From: Armatimonadota bacterium
Lineage (GTDB): Bacteria > Armatimonadota > Zipacnadia > Zipacnadales > UBA11051
Direction of reading: 5' to 3'
Assembly: GCA_003542955.1 (NCBI GenBank)
Contig: DPJP01000051.1
Span: forward strand, 9,967 to 16,239
Length of the DNA stretch: 6,273 bases
Shown here piece after piece: positions 1 to 6,273 of the stretch. Positions within the stretch are counted from its first letter, which is position 1. Each line of letters begins with the position of its first letter. The position numbers and the translations under genes are program-made. The notes under the pieces are model-generated. The model did no database searches and was not told where the DNA came from. It worked only from the letters and a program-made list of their open reading frames with translations.

Positions 1-439
1 TCGTCACCACCGGCAGACCGAGCCCGTCGACGGCCGCCTCCATCTGCTCGGCGGTTGTCTGCTCGGTAATGGGAACATACTCGGGCACGGGGATGCCGTT
101 GTGGGCCAGCACCGCCTGTGTCATCAGCTTGTCCATGGTCAGGGCGCTGGCGAGCACCCCGCACCCGGTGTATGGGAGCCCGATCAGCTCGAGCACGGCC
201 TGTACCTGCCCGTTTTCTCCCGCGCCGCCGTGGAGCGCATTGAAGACAACATCCGCCCCCACATCGACAAGCTGCCCGGCCAGATTTGGGGCCGGATCAA
301 GCATGAAGGCGTCGATCCCGGCGCCGAGCAGAGCATCCAGAACGCCCTGTCCGGAGCGGAACGAGACCTCTCGCTCACCTGATTGTCCGCCTGCAAGCAC
401 GGCTACGCGCCGCCCCTGACACTGCTCCACGACGTTCAT
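1..439 (-). CDS. ddl: D-alanine--D-alanine ligase, N-terminal part (3' end outside window)
   Basis: Cytoplasmic ATP-dependent ligase that joins two D-alanines for the end of the peptidoglycan stem peptide. The minus frame is open from ATG at 439 to the left edge, giving 146 codons, roughly the first 45% of a typical Ddl. Visible family marks: the N-terminal strand and loop VAVLAGG (residues 12-18) followed by GEREVS (21-26), whose Glu22 matches the substrate-binding Glu15 of E. coli DdlB; NALHGGAGENG (about 66-76), the family's HG-x-x-GE-D/N-G block; and LPYTGCGVLASALTMDK, which leads into the ATP-grasp domain. The ATP-grasp catalytic core lies beyond the window, so activity cannot be judged. 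The start follows the stop of the transglutaminase-like gene by 12 nt; a purine-rich GAGAAG sits 4 nt upstream, rather close for a ribosome binding site. A competing ATG at 444 is out of frame. Probably co-transcribed with the gene before it. Confidence 0.93.
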   Translation of the reverse strand, partial: MNVVEQCQGRRVAVLAGGQSGEREVSFRSGQGVLDALLGAGIDAFMLDPAPNLAGQLVDVGADVVFNALHGGAGENGQVQAVLELIGLPYTGCGVLASALTMDKLMTQAVLAHNGIPVPEYVPITEQTTAEQMEAAVDGLGLPVVT

Positions 440-451
440 GGCATCTTCTCG

Positions 452-2017
452 CTATTCGTTTGGATAGAACTCGAGGAAAAGCGTACCGATGGTGCGCCCG
501 GAGGCGATGTTGTTCTTGAGTATGGCGTCGGCGTCGGCGGCCTCGCTGCTGAGCTGGATGTGGCCCGCGCCCAGCACATGCTTGCCCCAGGAGGGGTCCA
601 TCGAGACCCACTCGCCGACATAGAGCTCGTTCCACTCGTGGTACCCGTAGCTGCCGTTGGTGTAGACCAGCCCCGTGACGATGCGGGGCGGTACCCCGGC
701 GGCCTTCGCCAGCGCGGCAAGCAGCACGGCGTGCTCGGTGCAGTCACCCTTCCGCTGGGCGAGGACCTCGACGGCGGAGATCGGGCGCGGTTCGCTCTTG
801 AGTTTGCCGATGCTCTTGTAGACCCAACTGAGCAGCTTCTGCGCGGCGGCCCAGGCGTCGGTCTCATCGCCGATGATCTGGTGGGCGAGTTCACGTATCT
901 GTGGGCTGTCGCTCTGGGTGATCTCGTTGGGGCTCAGGTACTGCTCGAACTCCGCGTCCGAGATCGGGAGCGAGACGGTCCTCTCGGGGGGTACGTGCCG
1001 CGAGATGGTGATGAGTGCGCTGCCGTCGGCGCAGGGCTCGACGTGCTGGTATGGCAGTTCGGGGATCAGCGTGGCAACGTCGGTGCCGGCCGCGGAGGCG
1101 ACCAGCCGCACCTGCTCGGCCTGGTGCGGGTTGACTTCCGGCGTGCCGACGGCAATATCGCTCTGCAGGCTGGGGCCGACGACCGGTGCGAGGGCCTCCT
1201 CGCGGCTGCATAGCTGCATCGCGATGCCCATCAACTCGGGCAGCGCCTGGCGGCGCATCACGCCGTCCTCGCCGATCCAGGTCCGCATGGTCACGCCGGC
1301 CTGCTCGGCCGCCAGATACACCAGTGTGCCCATCTCGTCCGCGGCCTGATCCGGAACGCTGACACGGTAGCGGTCGAGCATGGCGCTGTAGGGGTCAAAG
1401 GCCGAGAAGGTCGCCGTCCAGCCCGGCCGGACCTGCCCGGCGAGCATGGCGATACTCAGCATCAGTTCGGACGAGAAGTCCGGGGGCAACGGTACGGTGC
1501 GCTCGTGCGTGCCGTCGGGTTGGGTGACGCTGACGTGGAGAGACGCGGGATCCACAACCGAAACGGAGGTCTGTGACAGCCGCCCCATGGTGTCGCGCCA
1601 CAGCTCGATGCGCGTCGGCCGCAATGCGGCGTTGTAGTCCTCGATGTGATGGCCGGCGATCTGCTGGGTCTTCCCGTCAACGGCGAAGTGAATCCTGACG
1701 TATGTCTCGATGCGCAGGCGGGGGACGTCGCCGTCGTCGACGAGGGCGGCCGATACGCTCATGTAGCCGGCCCGCGCCCCGCTGATCTCGACGGAGTACC
1801 AGCGCGTATCGCCAGTCCGCTCGAGCAGGGCCTCGACCAGCGACACGGGCACCGGCTCGCCGGCCTCCCATATCCGGGCGAGCTGCTGCCAGTCCGCCGC
1901 CGGGCGTCCATGGTCGGCTGCGAACGCGGACGGAGTCAGGGCCGCGGTCAGGGCGGCCAGCATGGGGACGACGGTGAGCCTACTCATCGCCGTCAGCCGG
2001 CGAGGGGTCGTCGACAT
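452..2017 (-). CDS. Exported transglutaminase-like (papain-fold) protein
   Basis: Predicted exported protein of 521 aa with a C-terminal transglutaminase-like domain; substrate unknown. Residues 1-33 form a signal peptide: basic start (MSTTPRR), hydrophobic run (about 14-29), then AFA before a likely cleavage at 33/34. Residues about 72-245 hold a beta-rich region beginning WYSVEISGARAGY, like the W-Y-x-x-x-x-x-G-x-x-x-GY start seen ahead of this domain in other bacterial transglutaminase-like proteins. The catalytic domain covers about 375-480: GDCTEHA with nucleophile Cys426, YHEWNE with His460, and MDPSW with Asp474, a complete Cys-His-Asp triad. In this superfamily bacterial members can be proteases, amidases or cross-linkers, so the name does not fix the reaction. 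I chose the start at 2017 because GGAGGAG lies 10 nt upstream and the start gives a charged signal n-region; starts at 2041 and 1987 are also in frame. It overlaps the HD-GYP gene by 38 nt and precedes ddl by 12 nt, which hints at an envelope role (inference). Confidence 0.86.
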   Translation of the reverse strand: MSTTPRRLTAMSRLTVVPMLAALTAALTPSAFAADHGRPAADWQQLARIWEAGEPVPVSLVEALLERTGDTRWYSVEISGARAGYMSVSAALVDDGDVPRLRIETYVRIHFAVDGKTQQIAGHHIEDYNAALRPTRIELWRDTMGRLSQTSVSVVDPASLHVSVTQPDGTHERTVPLPPDFSSELMLSIAMLAGQVRPGWTATFSAFDPYSAMLDRYRVSVPDQAADEMGTLVYLAAEQAGVTMRTWIGEDGVMRRQALPELMGIAMQLCSREEALAPVVGPSLQSDIAVGTPEVNPHQAEQVRLVASAAGTDVATLIPELPYQHVEPCADGSALITISRHVPPERTVSLPISDAEFEQYLSPNEITQSDSPQIRELAHQIIGDETDAWAAAQKLLSWVYKSIGKLKSEPRPISAVEVLAQRKGDCTEHAVLLAALAKAAGVPPRIVTGLVYTNGSYGYHEWNELYVGEWVSMDPSWGKHVLGAGHIQLSSEAADADAILKNNIASGRTIGTLFLEFYPNE

Positions 2018-3524
2018 CGGGGTGATGCTCCTCCACGCCACCTGCGTGCGGCTCGAGGGCTACCGCATCGGCGGGCTGGTCGTCGGAGATCATCATCTTG
2101 TGGAACTTGCCGACGATCTCGGGATCGAAGACAGAGCCGGCGCGTGACACAACGGCGTGGAGCGCTTCACGGGTGGGGAGCGCCGGGCTCGATGAGCCCC
2201 CCGGTCTCTGGGTGCGGTCAAAGAGGTCGGCGACTGCGGCAATACGGGCGCTGAGTGGTATCTGTCGCCCGGAGAGACCCTCCGGGAAGCCGGTACCGTC
2301 CCAGTGCTCATGGTGGTATTTGACAATCGGGAGAGCTTCCTCGAGGAAGCCGATCGGCTTGAGAATGCTCACGCCGATCAGCGGGTGCATTCTGTAGAAG
2401 ACCTGTTCCGGTGTCTCGAAGCTGTCGCGCGCCTCGAGCGCCTCGTCGTGGACGCCGATCTTGCCGATGTCATGGAGGATGCAGCCGAAGCGCACCATCT
2501 CGCGCTCGACTTCACTCAGCCCCATCACCTGTGCAAGGCGGTCGGCCAGCGCCGTGACCCGCTCGGAGTGCTTGTAGGTCGCCGCGTCCTTCGCTTCGAC
2601 GGCGGTGGTCAGCGCCCGCACGGTTTCGTAGTAGTTGCGGCGGATGTCCTCGTACAACTCGGCGTTCTCGATGGCCACGGCGGCCTGGTCCGCGAACGTC
2701 GTCAGCAGCTCTATCTCTGCAGGGGTGAAGCGCTTCCTGCGGCTGGCGTAGACGCGCAGCACGCCGCATGTGCCGCTCTTGGCCCGGAGGGGGACGGTCA
2801 GCACGGAACTGAGCCCCTCCGCCCGCGCCGCCTCGGGGTACTGAAAGCCCTCTTCGGCCGTCACATCGAGTATCTGCACGGGGTGGCCCTCGAGCGCCTG
2901 GCGGTTCACGGGGCTCGCGGTGCCGACCACGCGGCCCTTCTGCCAGTAGTCGTCGCTGAGGCCGGACATCGCCTTGGGCACCAGTTCGTCAGTCTGCGGG
3001 TCGAGCAGGCGGATGACGGAGCCCTTGGCGTTCATGACCTTCATGGCGCTCTCGGTGATGAGTGCCAACACCTCGTTGAGCCGCAGCGTGCTGGTGATGC
3101 TGCGGGCGACCTCGTAGAGCAGGTGCGCTTCCTGCGCGCGGCGCTTCAGTTCGAGTGAGGCCCGCGATGCCGCCAGGCCGACGACGTAGAAGGTGCACAT
3201 GCGCACGATCATGTCGCCGGGCGCCTGCTGGAGCGGCTTGTCCAGATCGTAGCGCGCCGGCATCCAGGGCCCGCACAGCAACGCGCTGAGCAGCGAAACG
3301 GCGATGGCGCCGAGGTCGCCGAAGATGTAGCCGGCATACATGATCGGCAGGTAGTACAGATGCACGGCAATGCTGTCGGTGCCGGCGATGCGCACCAGCA
3401 GCGTGATGCCCGCCATCGTCAAAACGAGTATGGCGCCGGGCCAGATGAACCGGCGCTTCTTGAGCCTGGGGGTGCTCACCATGGGCCTGCCTGCCCTTTT
3501 CGCGGTCCTGTGCACGGGTTTCAT
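1980..3524 (-). CDS. Membrane-anchored GAF and HD-GYP domain protein, probable c-di-GMP phosphodiesterase
   Basis: 514 aa. Family role: hydrolysis of cyclic di-GMP by the HD-GYP domain, controlled by sensory domains. N-terminal residues 26-122 hold several hydrophobic segments (about 26-48, 55-85 in one or two passes, 105-121), including LYYLPIMYAGYIFG, a motif familiar from bacterial membrane sensor modules. A basic helical linker (122-145) leads to a GAF domain (about 145-290), then HD-GYP (about 300-475). Metal and catalytic residues are present: His319, His351-Asp352 with Lys355 (HDIGKIG), His380, His404-His405-Glu406, and Asp433 in AVAD. Two departures: the GYP triad is GFP (412-414), and the usual ALTS-x-RPYR stretch after AVAD-x-x-D reads RTQRPGGSSS (437-446). 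The last 35 residues are acidic and overlap the next gene. The start at 3524 shares ATGA with the metG stop; ATG at 3482, preceded by AAAGGG, is an alternative that still keeps the first membrane segment. Activity likely but unproven given the altered loop. Confidence 0.93.
   Translation of the reverse strand: MKPVHRTAKRAGRPMVSTPRLKKRRFIWPGAILVLTMAGITLLVRIAGTDSIAVHLYYLPIMYAGYIFGDLGAIAVSLLSALLCGPWMPARYDLDKPLQQAPGDMIVRMCTFYVVGLAASRASLELKRRAQEAHLLYEVARSITSTLRLNEVLALITESAMKVMNAKGSVIRLLDPQTDELVPKAMSGLSDDYWQKGRVVGTASPVNRQALEGHPVQILDVTAEEGFQYPEAARAEGLSSVLTVPLRAKSGTCGVLRVYASRRKRFTPAEIELLTTFADQAAVAIENAELYEDIRRNYYETVRALTTAVEAKDAATYKHSERVTALADRLAQVMGLSEVEREMVRFGCILHDIGKIGVHDEALEARDSFETPEQVFYRMHPLIGVSILKPIGFLEEALPIVKYHHEHWDGTGFPEGLSGRQIPLSARIAAVADLFDRTQRPGGSSSPALPTREALHAVVSRAGSVFDPEIVGKFHKMMISDDQPADAVALEPHAGGVEEHHPDVDDPSPADGDE
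2028..2034 (-). promoter_or_regulatory. Strong ribosome binding site deciding the transglutaminase-like gene start
   Basis: The minus strand reads GGAGGAG here, 10 nt before ATG at 2017. It lies inside the coding sequence of the upstream HD-GYP gene, within its acidic C-terminal tail. No comparable purine-rich site precedes the ATG at 1987, which is why the 2017 start is preferred. Its location inside a translated gene means ribosomes finishing the HD-GYP protein pass over it, which allows translational coupling (inference). Confidence 0.65.
2183..2204. repeat. Small imperfect palindrome inside the HD-GYP coding sequence
   Basis: On the + strand CCGGGCTC (2183-2190) is followed by a GAT loop and GAGCCCCCCGG (2194-2204): a 6-bp perfect stem GGGCTC/GAGCCC that extends to CCGG on both sides if three extra C residues are bulged out. 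It encodes residues 441-447 (PGGSSSP) of the HD-GYP protein, exactly where that protein departs from its family consensus. It lacks a U-tract and is inside a gene, so a terminator role is unlikely. In such GC-rich DNA a short palindrome can arise by chance. Confidence 0.4.
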
Positions 3525-5479
3525 CTCACCTTGTGCCCCGGTTCGACCTCACCATCGGTCGTGATCAGGGCCAGCGGTTGCTTCTCACCCGCTGCGAGAA
3601 TCATCCCATTGGACTCGATACCGCGTATGGTCGCGGGTTCCAGGTTTGCCACCACGATGACCGTCCGCCCCAATAGCTGTCGAGGGTTGAAGTGCTCCGC
3701 CAGGCCCGCGACAATCTGTCGCGGCTGCGCCTCGCCGACGTCGACGCGCAACACCAGCAGCTTGTCGGCCTCGGGTACGCGCTCCGCCTCGACGACCTTG
3801 CCTGTGACCAGCTCGACTGCCTGGAACTGCTTGAACGAGATAGCGTTTGCCTTTGCCGTGGCTGCCTGTTGCTCTTCCGCGGCCTCCGGCTGCTCGGCGA
3901 GCACACCGTCGATGTCGATGCGCGGGAAGATCGGGACACCGCGGTTTATGTGTGTGCCGGGGGCCAGGGCTCCCGCCCGCGCGTCGGCCCAACTCATCCG
4001 AGTGCCTGCATGTTTCAGCCCCAACTGGTCCCAGACCTCCTCGCCCACCTCCGGCATGAAGGGGCTGACGAGGATGGCAACGGCGCGGATGCAGTCGACG
4101 ACATCGTAAAGGACGGCGTCAAGCTCGACTCGCTTGCCCTGCTTGTGCAGCAGCCACGGCTCGCGCTCGTCGACGAACTTGTTGCACCGGGCGATCAGTT
4201 GCCAGAGCGCAATCAGCGCATCGCGGTAGTTAAGCCGCTCGAGCTGCGTCTCCATGCCGGCAACCGTGCGCGCAATATCCTCCGCGAGCGCCCCCGACGC
4301 CGGCCCCGCCTCCGGCACGATGCCGTCGACATAGCGCTGCAGAAGCGGCAGGCTGCGGTTGAGCAGGTTGCCCAGGTCGTTAGCCAGGTCGGCGTTGAAG
4401 CGGCTCAACAGCCCACGCATCGAGAAGCTGCCATCGAGGCCGAACGGGACCTCGCGGAGCACGTAGTAACGCAGTGCATCCACCGCAAAGGCGGTGCGCG
4501 TGCCGGAGTACTCGACCAGGCGCTGGACCGTCTCGAAGGGGTCGATGAAGTTCCCCTTCGACTTGCTCATCTTCTGGCCGTCGGCGTCACTCCACCAGCC
4601 GTGCCCGAAAAGCGTCCTGGGCAGCGGCAGGCCGAGCGCCATCAGCATGGCGGGCCAGATGGTGGCGTGGAAGCGCGGGAGGATGTCCTTGCCCATCAAC
4701 TGCACATCCGCGGGCCAGATGCGCTCAAAGCGGTCCTCGTCGTCGCCGTAGCCTGCCACCGTGAGGTAGTTGAGCAGCGCATCGAACCAGACGTAGACTG
4801 ACTGGCTCTCGTCGTCGGGCACCGGGATGTCCCAGTCGCTGCGGGTGCGGCTGACGCAGGAATCGCGCAGCCCGCTCTTGATGAAGGCGATGACCTCGTT
4901 GCGGCGCGAGTCCGGGCCGATGAAATCCTCATGCTCCTCGATGTGGTGGAGGAGCGCGTCCGCGTACTTGCTTGTGCGGAAGAAGTAGGCCTCCTGGGAG
5001 ACCTGCTCGGTGGGTCGGCCGCATTCGGGGCAGTTACCGTCGTCGAGGTCCTGCTCCAGCAGATAGGTCTCGCACGGGATGCAATACCAGCCGGTGTACT
5101 CGGCCTTGTAGATGTCGCCGCTTGCGACCAGCCGCGCGAAGACGCGCTGCACAAGCCGCGTATGCTCGGGTTCGGTCGTGCGGATGAAGCGGCTGTACTC
5201 CACATGCAGCCGCTCCCAGGCGCGCTTGTAGTCGGCCACCAGCCCGTCAACGAAATCCTGCGGTGACATGCCGGCGTCGGCAGCCCCGCGCACGACCTTC
5301 TGCCCGTGCTCGTCAGTGCCGGTGGCGAACACAACATCGCGGCCGCGCAGCCGCTGGTAGCGCGCCAGCACGTCACAGGCAATCGTCGTGTAGGCGGTGC
5401 CGATGTGCGGCTGCCCACTCACGTAGTAGATGGGTGAGGTGATGTAGAATGCCTTCTGCGCGTCGCCGGTTCCAGTCAT
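3521..5479 (-). CDS. metG: Methionine--tRNA ligase with C-terminal tRNA-binding domain
   Basis: Cytoplasmic class I aminoacyl-tRNA synthetase that charges tRNA-Met for initiation and elongation. 652 aa from ATG at 5479. Rossmann catalytic domain opens with FYITSPIYYVSG and the HIGH-type signature, here HIGT (residues 25-28). The connecting peptide has a full zinc knuckle, Cys133/Cys136 and Cys150/Cys153. KMSKS is intact at 303-307, followed by DALRYYVLREVPFG and a helical anticodon-binding domain (about 355-510) with NKFVDEREPW. After an Ala/Glu/Gln-rich linker (about 527-545) comes a Trbp111-like OB-fold (about 548-652) that aids tRNA binding and dimerisation. The start at 5479 is chosen because family members begin a few residues before FYIT; an in-frame ATG at 5521 would add 14 residues with no family likeness. 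The ribosome binding site is weak at either start. There is a short extra segment between DPFETVQR and VDALRYY (about 321-332) relative to the simpler bacterial form. The stop overlaps the HD-GYP start. Confidence 0.98.
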   Translation of the reverse strand: MTGTGDAQKAFYITSPIYYVSGQPHIGTAYTTIACDVLARYQRLRGRDVVFATGTDEHGQKVVRGAADAGMSPQDFVDGLVADYKRAWERLHVEYSRFIRTTEPEHTRLVQRVFARLVASGDIYKAEYTGWYCIPCETYLLEQDLDDGNCPECGRPTEQVSQEAYFFRTSKYADALLHHIEEHEDFIGPDSRRNEVIAFIKSGLRDSCVSRTRSDWDIPVPDDESQSVYVWFDALLNYLTVAGYGDDEDRFERIWPADVQLMGKDILPRFHATIWPAMLMALGLPLPRTLFGHGWWSDADGQKMSKSKGNFIDPFETVQRLVEYSGTRTAFAVDALRYYVLREVPFGLDGSFSMRGLLSRFNADLANDLGNLLNRSLPLLQRYVDGIVPEAGPASGALAEDIARTVAGMETQLERLNYRDALIALWQLIARCNKFVDEREPWLLHKQGKRVELDAVLYDVVDCIRAVAILVSPFMPEVGEEVWDQLGLKHAGTRMSWADARAGALAPGTHINRGVPIFPRIDIDGVLAEQPEAAEEQQAATAKANAISFKQFQAVELVTGKVVEAERVPEADKLLVLRVDVGEAQPRQIVAGLAEHFNPRQLLGRTVIVVANLEPATIRGIESNGMILAAGEKQPLALITTDGEVEPGHKVR

Positions 5480-5571
5480 CTGTGAGCCCTGCTCTCGAAT
5501 TCTGCCTTCGCTACGGCCCATGCCTGCGTCTATTCCGCTGCAAGTCCTGTGTGTGCCGCGGCCACGGTCTC
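5480..5571 (-). other. Leader between ricT and metG
   Basis: This 92-nt stretch is the only sizeable non-coding gap in the window. It could host an internal promoter or leader for metG, but I see no convincing -35/-10 pair, no T-box-like specifier structure (too short), and no hairpin followed by a T-run on the minus strand that would mark termination of ricT. An 8-bp palindrome GCCGCGGC is present around 5555-5562 and is unremarkable at this GC content. If metG starts at 5521 instead, the gap shrinks to 50 nt. Confidence 0.45.
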
Positions 5572-6273
5572 TCAGCGCTTCTTTCGTCTCCTGCGCGGCC
5601 GCTGTTGCTGCGGCGGGGGTGGGTTGATCTCGGATGCGGCGACGACCACGCGGGTCGCGTCCTCGAGCTCGACAACCAGCTCCTGCGCCAGCACGCGCAC
5701 CTCGACGACCCTCCCGGTGTGCTCGCCGACGGTGACGGGCTCACCCTCGGAGGGCAGCTCTCGTCGCATGTCCCTGTAGAGCCCATGCTCGTAGTGCAGG
5801 CAACACATGAGGCGGTCACAGACGCCGCTGATCTTGGTCGGATTCAGTGACAGCCCCTGGTCCTTGGCGATCTTGATGCCGACCGGCGTGAAGTTGCGCA
5901 GCCAGGTTCGGCAGCAAAGCGGCCGCCCGCAGGAGCCGAGACCTCCAAGCATCTTCGCCTCGTCGCGGACACCGATCTGGCGCAACTCGATACGCGTGCG
6001 GAAGGTCTTGGCCAGGTCGCGAACCAGTCGGCGGAAGTCCACGCGCCCCTCCGCGCTGAAGAAGAAGATCAGGCACCGGCAGTCGAATGTGTAGTCGGCG
6101 TCGATCAGCTTCATCGGCAACTCGTGCTCGGCGATCTTGCGCTCGCAGACCCGCAGTGCCTTCCGCTCACGAACTCTCAGGTTGTCCTCGAACTCTAGGT
6201 CCTCGGGCGTCGCCTTGCGGACGACCGGCTTGAGCGGTTCATCGGTATCGATCCTGGCCGGATCGAACACCAA
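5572..6273 (-). CDS. ricT: PSP1-domain protein, RicT (YaaT) homologue, 5' end missing
   Basis: The frame is open from the right edge to TGA at 5572: 233 codons. The first codon in the window is TTG, but alignment from memory with B. subtilis RicT (YaaT) suggests about 65 N-terminal residues lie outside, so this is an edge truncation, not a start. In Bacillus RicT works with RicA and RicF in a complex that promotes maturation of mRNAs and affects sporulation, competence and biofilm formation. Highly diagnostic blocks are present: GRVDFRRLVRDLA, TRIELRQIGVRDEAKMLGG, and SLNPTKISGVCDRLMCC. Both cysteine groups implicated in iron-sulfur binding by the Ric complex are kept: Cys115/120/121 and Cys152/157/158 (fragment numbering), although CGRLMCC reads CDRLMCC. 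The C-terminus is a PPPPQQQ stretch and a run of Arg/Lys (225-233), suggesting RNA contact (inference). Its position just before metG matches the holB-ricT-metG order I recall in several bacterial groups; holB would be expected upstream of the window. Confidence 0.95.
   Translation of the reverse strand: MVFDPARIDTDEPLKPVVRKATPEDLEFEDNLRVRERKALRVCERKIAEHELPMKLIDADYTFDCRCLIFFFSAEGRVDFRRLVRDLAKTFRTRIELRQIGVRDEAKMLGGLGSCGRPLCCRTWLRNFTPVGIKIAKDQGLSLNPTKISGVCDRLMCCLHYEHGLYRDMRRELPSEGEPVTVGEHTGRVVEVRVLAQELVVELEDATRVVVAASEINPPPPQQQRPRRRRKKR

Noticed and set aside
69..419. + strand open frames at the left edge
   Set aside because: The minus strand here encodes clear Ddl sequence (GEREVS, ALHGGAGENG, PYTG, MDK), so the + frames are shadows.
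383..1213. + strand open frame of 276 codons opposite the transglutaminase-like gene
   Set aside because: It lies opposite the catalytic Cys-His-Asp region and crosses the ddl junction; composition is typical of an antisense shadow.
2183..2204. Palindrome as a rho-independent terminator
   Set aside because: It is inside an intact coding region and neither strand has a T-run after the stem.
2150..2235. Compensating frameshift pair in the HD-GYP loop
   Set aside because: The +1 frame gives LTAPRDRGAHRARRSP, loosely like LTS-DRPYR-x-A-x-SP, but the annotated frame keeps RP and the A-L-x-x-R-E-A-L end in register, so divergence with a small insert explains it more simply. Reads would settle it.
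2304..3158. + strand open frame of 284 codons opposite the HD-GYP gene
   Set aside because: Antisense to well-conserved GAF and HD-GYP coding sequence, with low-complexity Leu/Val/Arg/Gly composition and no recognisable motif.
3692..4801. Long + strand open frame of 369 codons opposite metG
   Set aside because: It is the antisense shadow of a confidently identified MetRS. High GC and strong third-position bias leave antisense frames open; the translation shows no recognisable domain.
5480..5571. Promoter or T-box leader ahead of metG
   Set aside because: No credible -35/-10 pair with proper spacing was found, and the region is too short for a T-box with specifier and antiterminator.

Overview
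All five genes in this window are read from the minus strand and packed head to tail, so in transcription order they run from the right edge to the left. The sequence is GC-rich bacterial DNA. I see no mobile element, CRISPR array, tRNA or rRNA. The gene content (a PSP1/RicT protein, a single-chain MetRS with a C-terminal tRNA-binding domain, a membrane GAF/HD-GYP protein and an exported transglutaminase-like protein) fits a high-GC bacterium with cyclic-di-GMP signalling. Armatimonadota or a related lineage is my best guess from composition and gene style, but it is only a guess.

Layout in transcription order: (1) 6273-5572, ricT/PSP1 homologue, 5' end cut off by the window; (2) 92-nt leader, 5571-5480; (3) 5479-3521, metG; (4) 3524-1980, membrane-anchored GAF plus HD-GYP protein, overlapping metG by 4 nt (ATGA); (5) 2017-452, secreted transglutaminase-like protein, starting inside the 3' end of the HD-GYP gene with a strong GGAGGAG ribosome binding site; (6) 439-1, first 146 codons of D-alanine--D-alanine ligase, 12 nt after the previous stop.

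The short gaps and overlaps suggest one transcription unit. The first two genes are housekeeping (RNA maturation factor and aminoacyl-tRNA synthetase; side by side in several bacterial groups). The next three concern signalling and, plausibly, the cell envelope: c-di-GMP turnover, an exported thiol enzyme and the peptidoglycan precursor ligase. That this mix is a functional unit is inference; it may simply be a compact chromosome.

Most of the window is ordinary. The most notable points are a non-canonical loop in the HD-GYP catalytic domain that coincides with a small DNA palindrome, a GFP in place of the family's GYP motif, the tight metG/HD-GYP overlap, and the transglutaminase-ddl pairing. 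I did not find convincing evidence of a new system.
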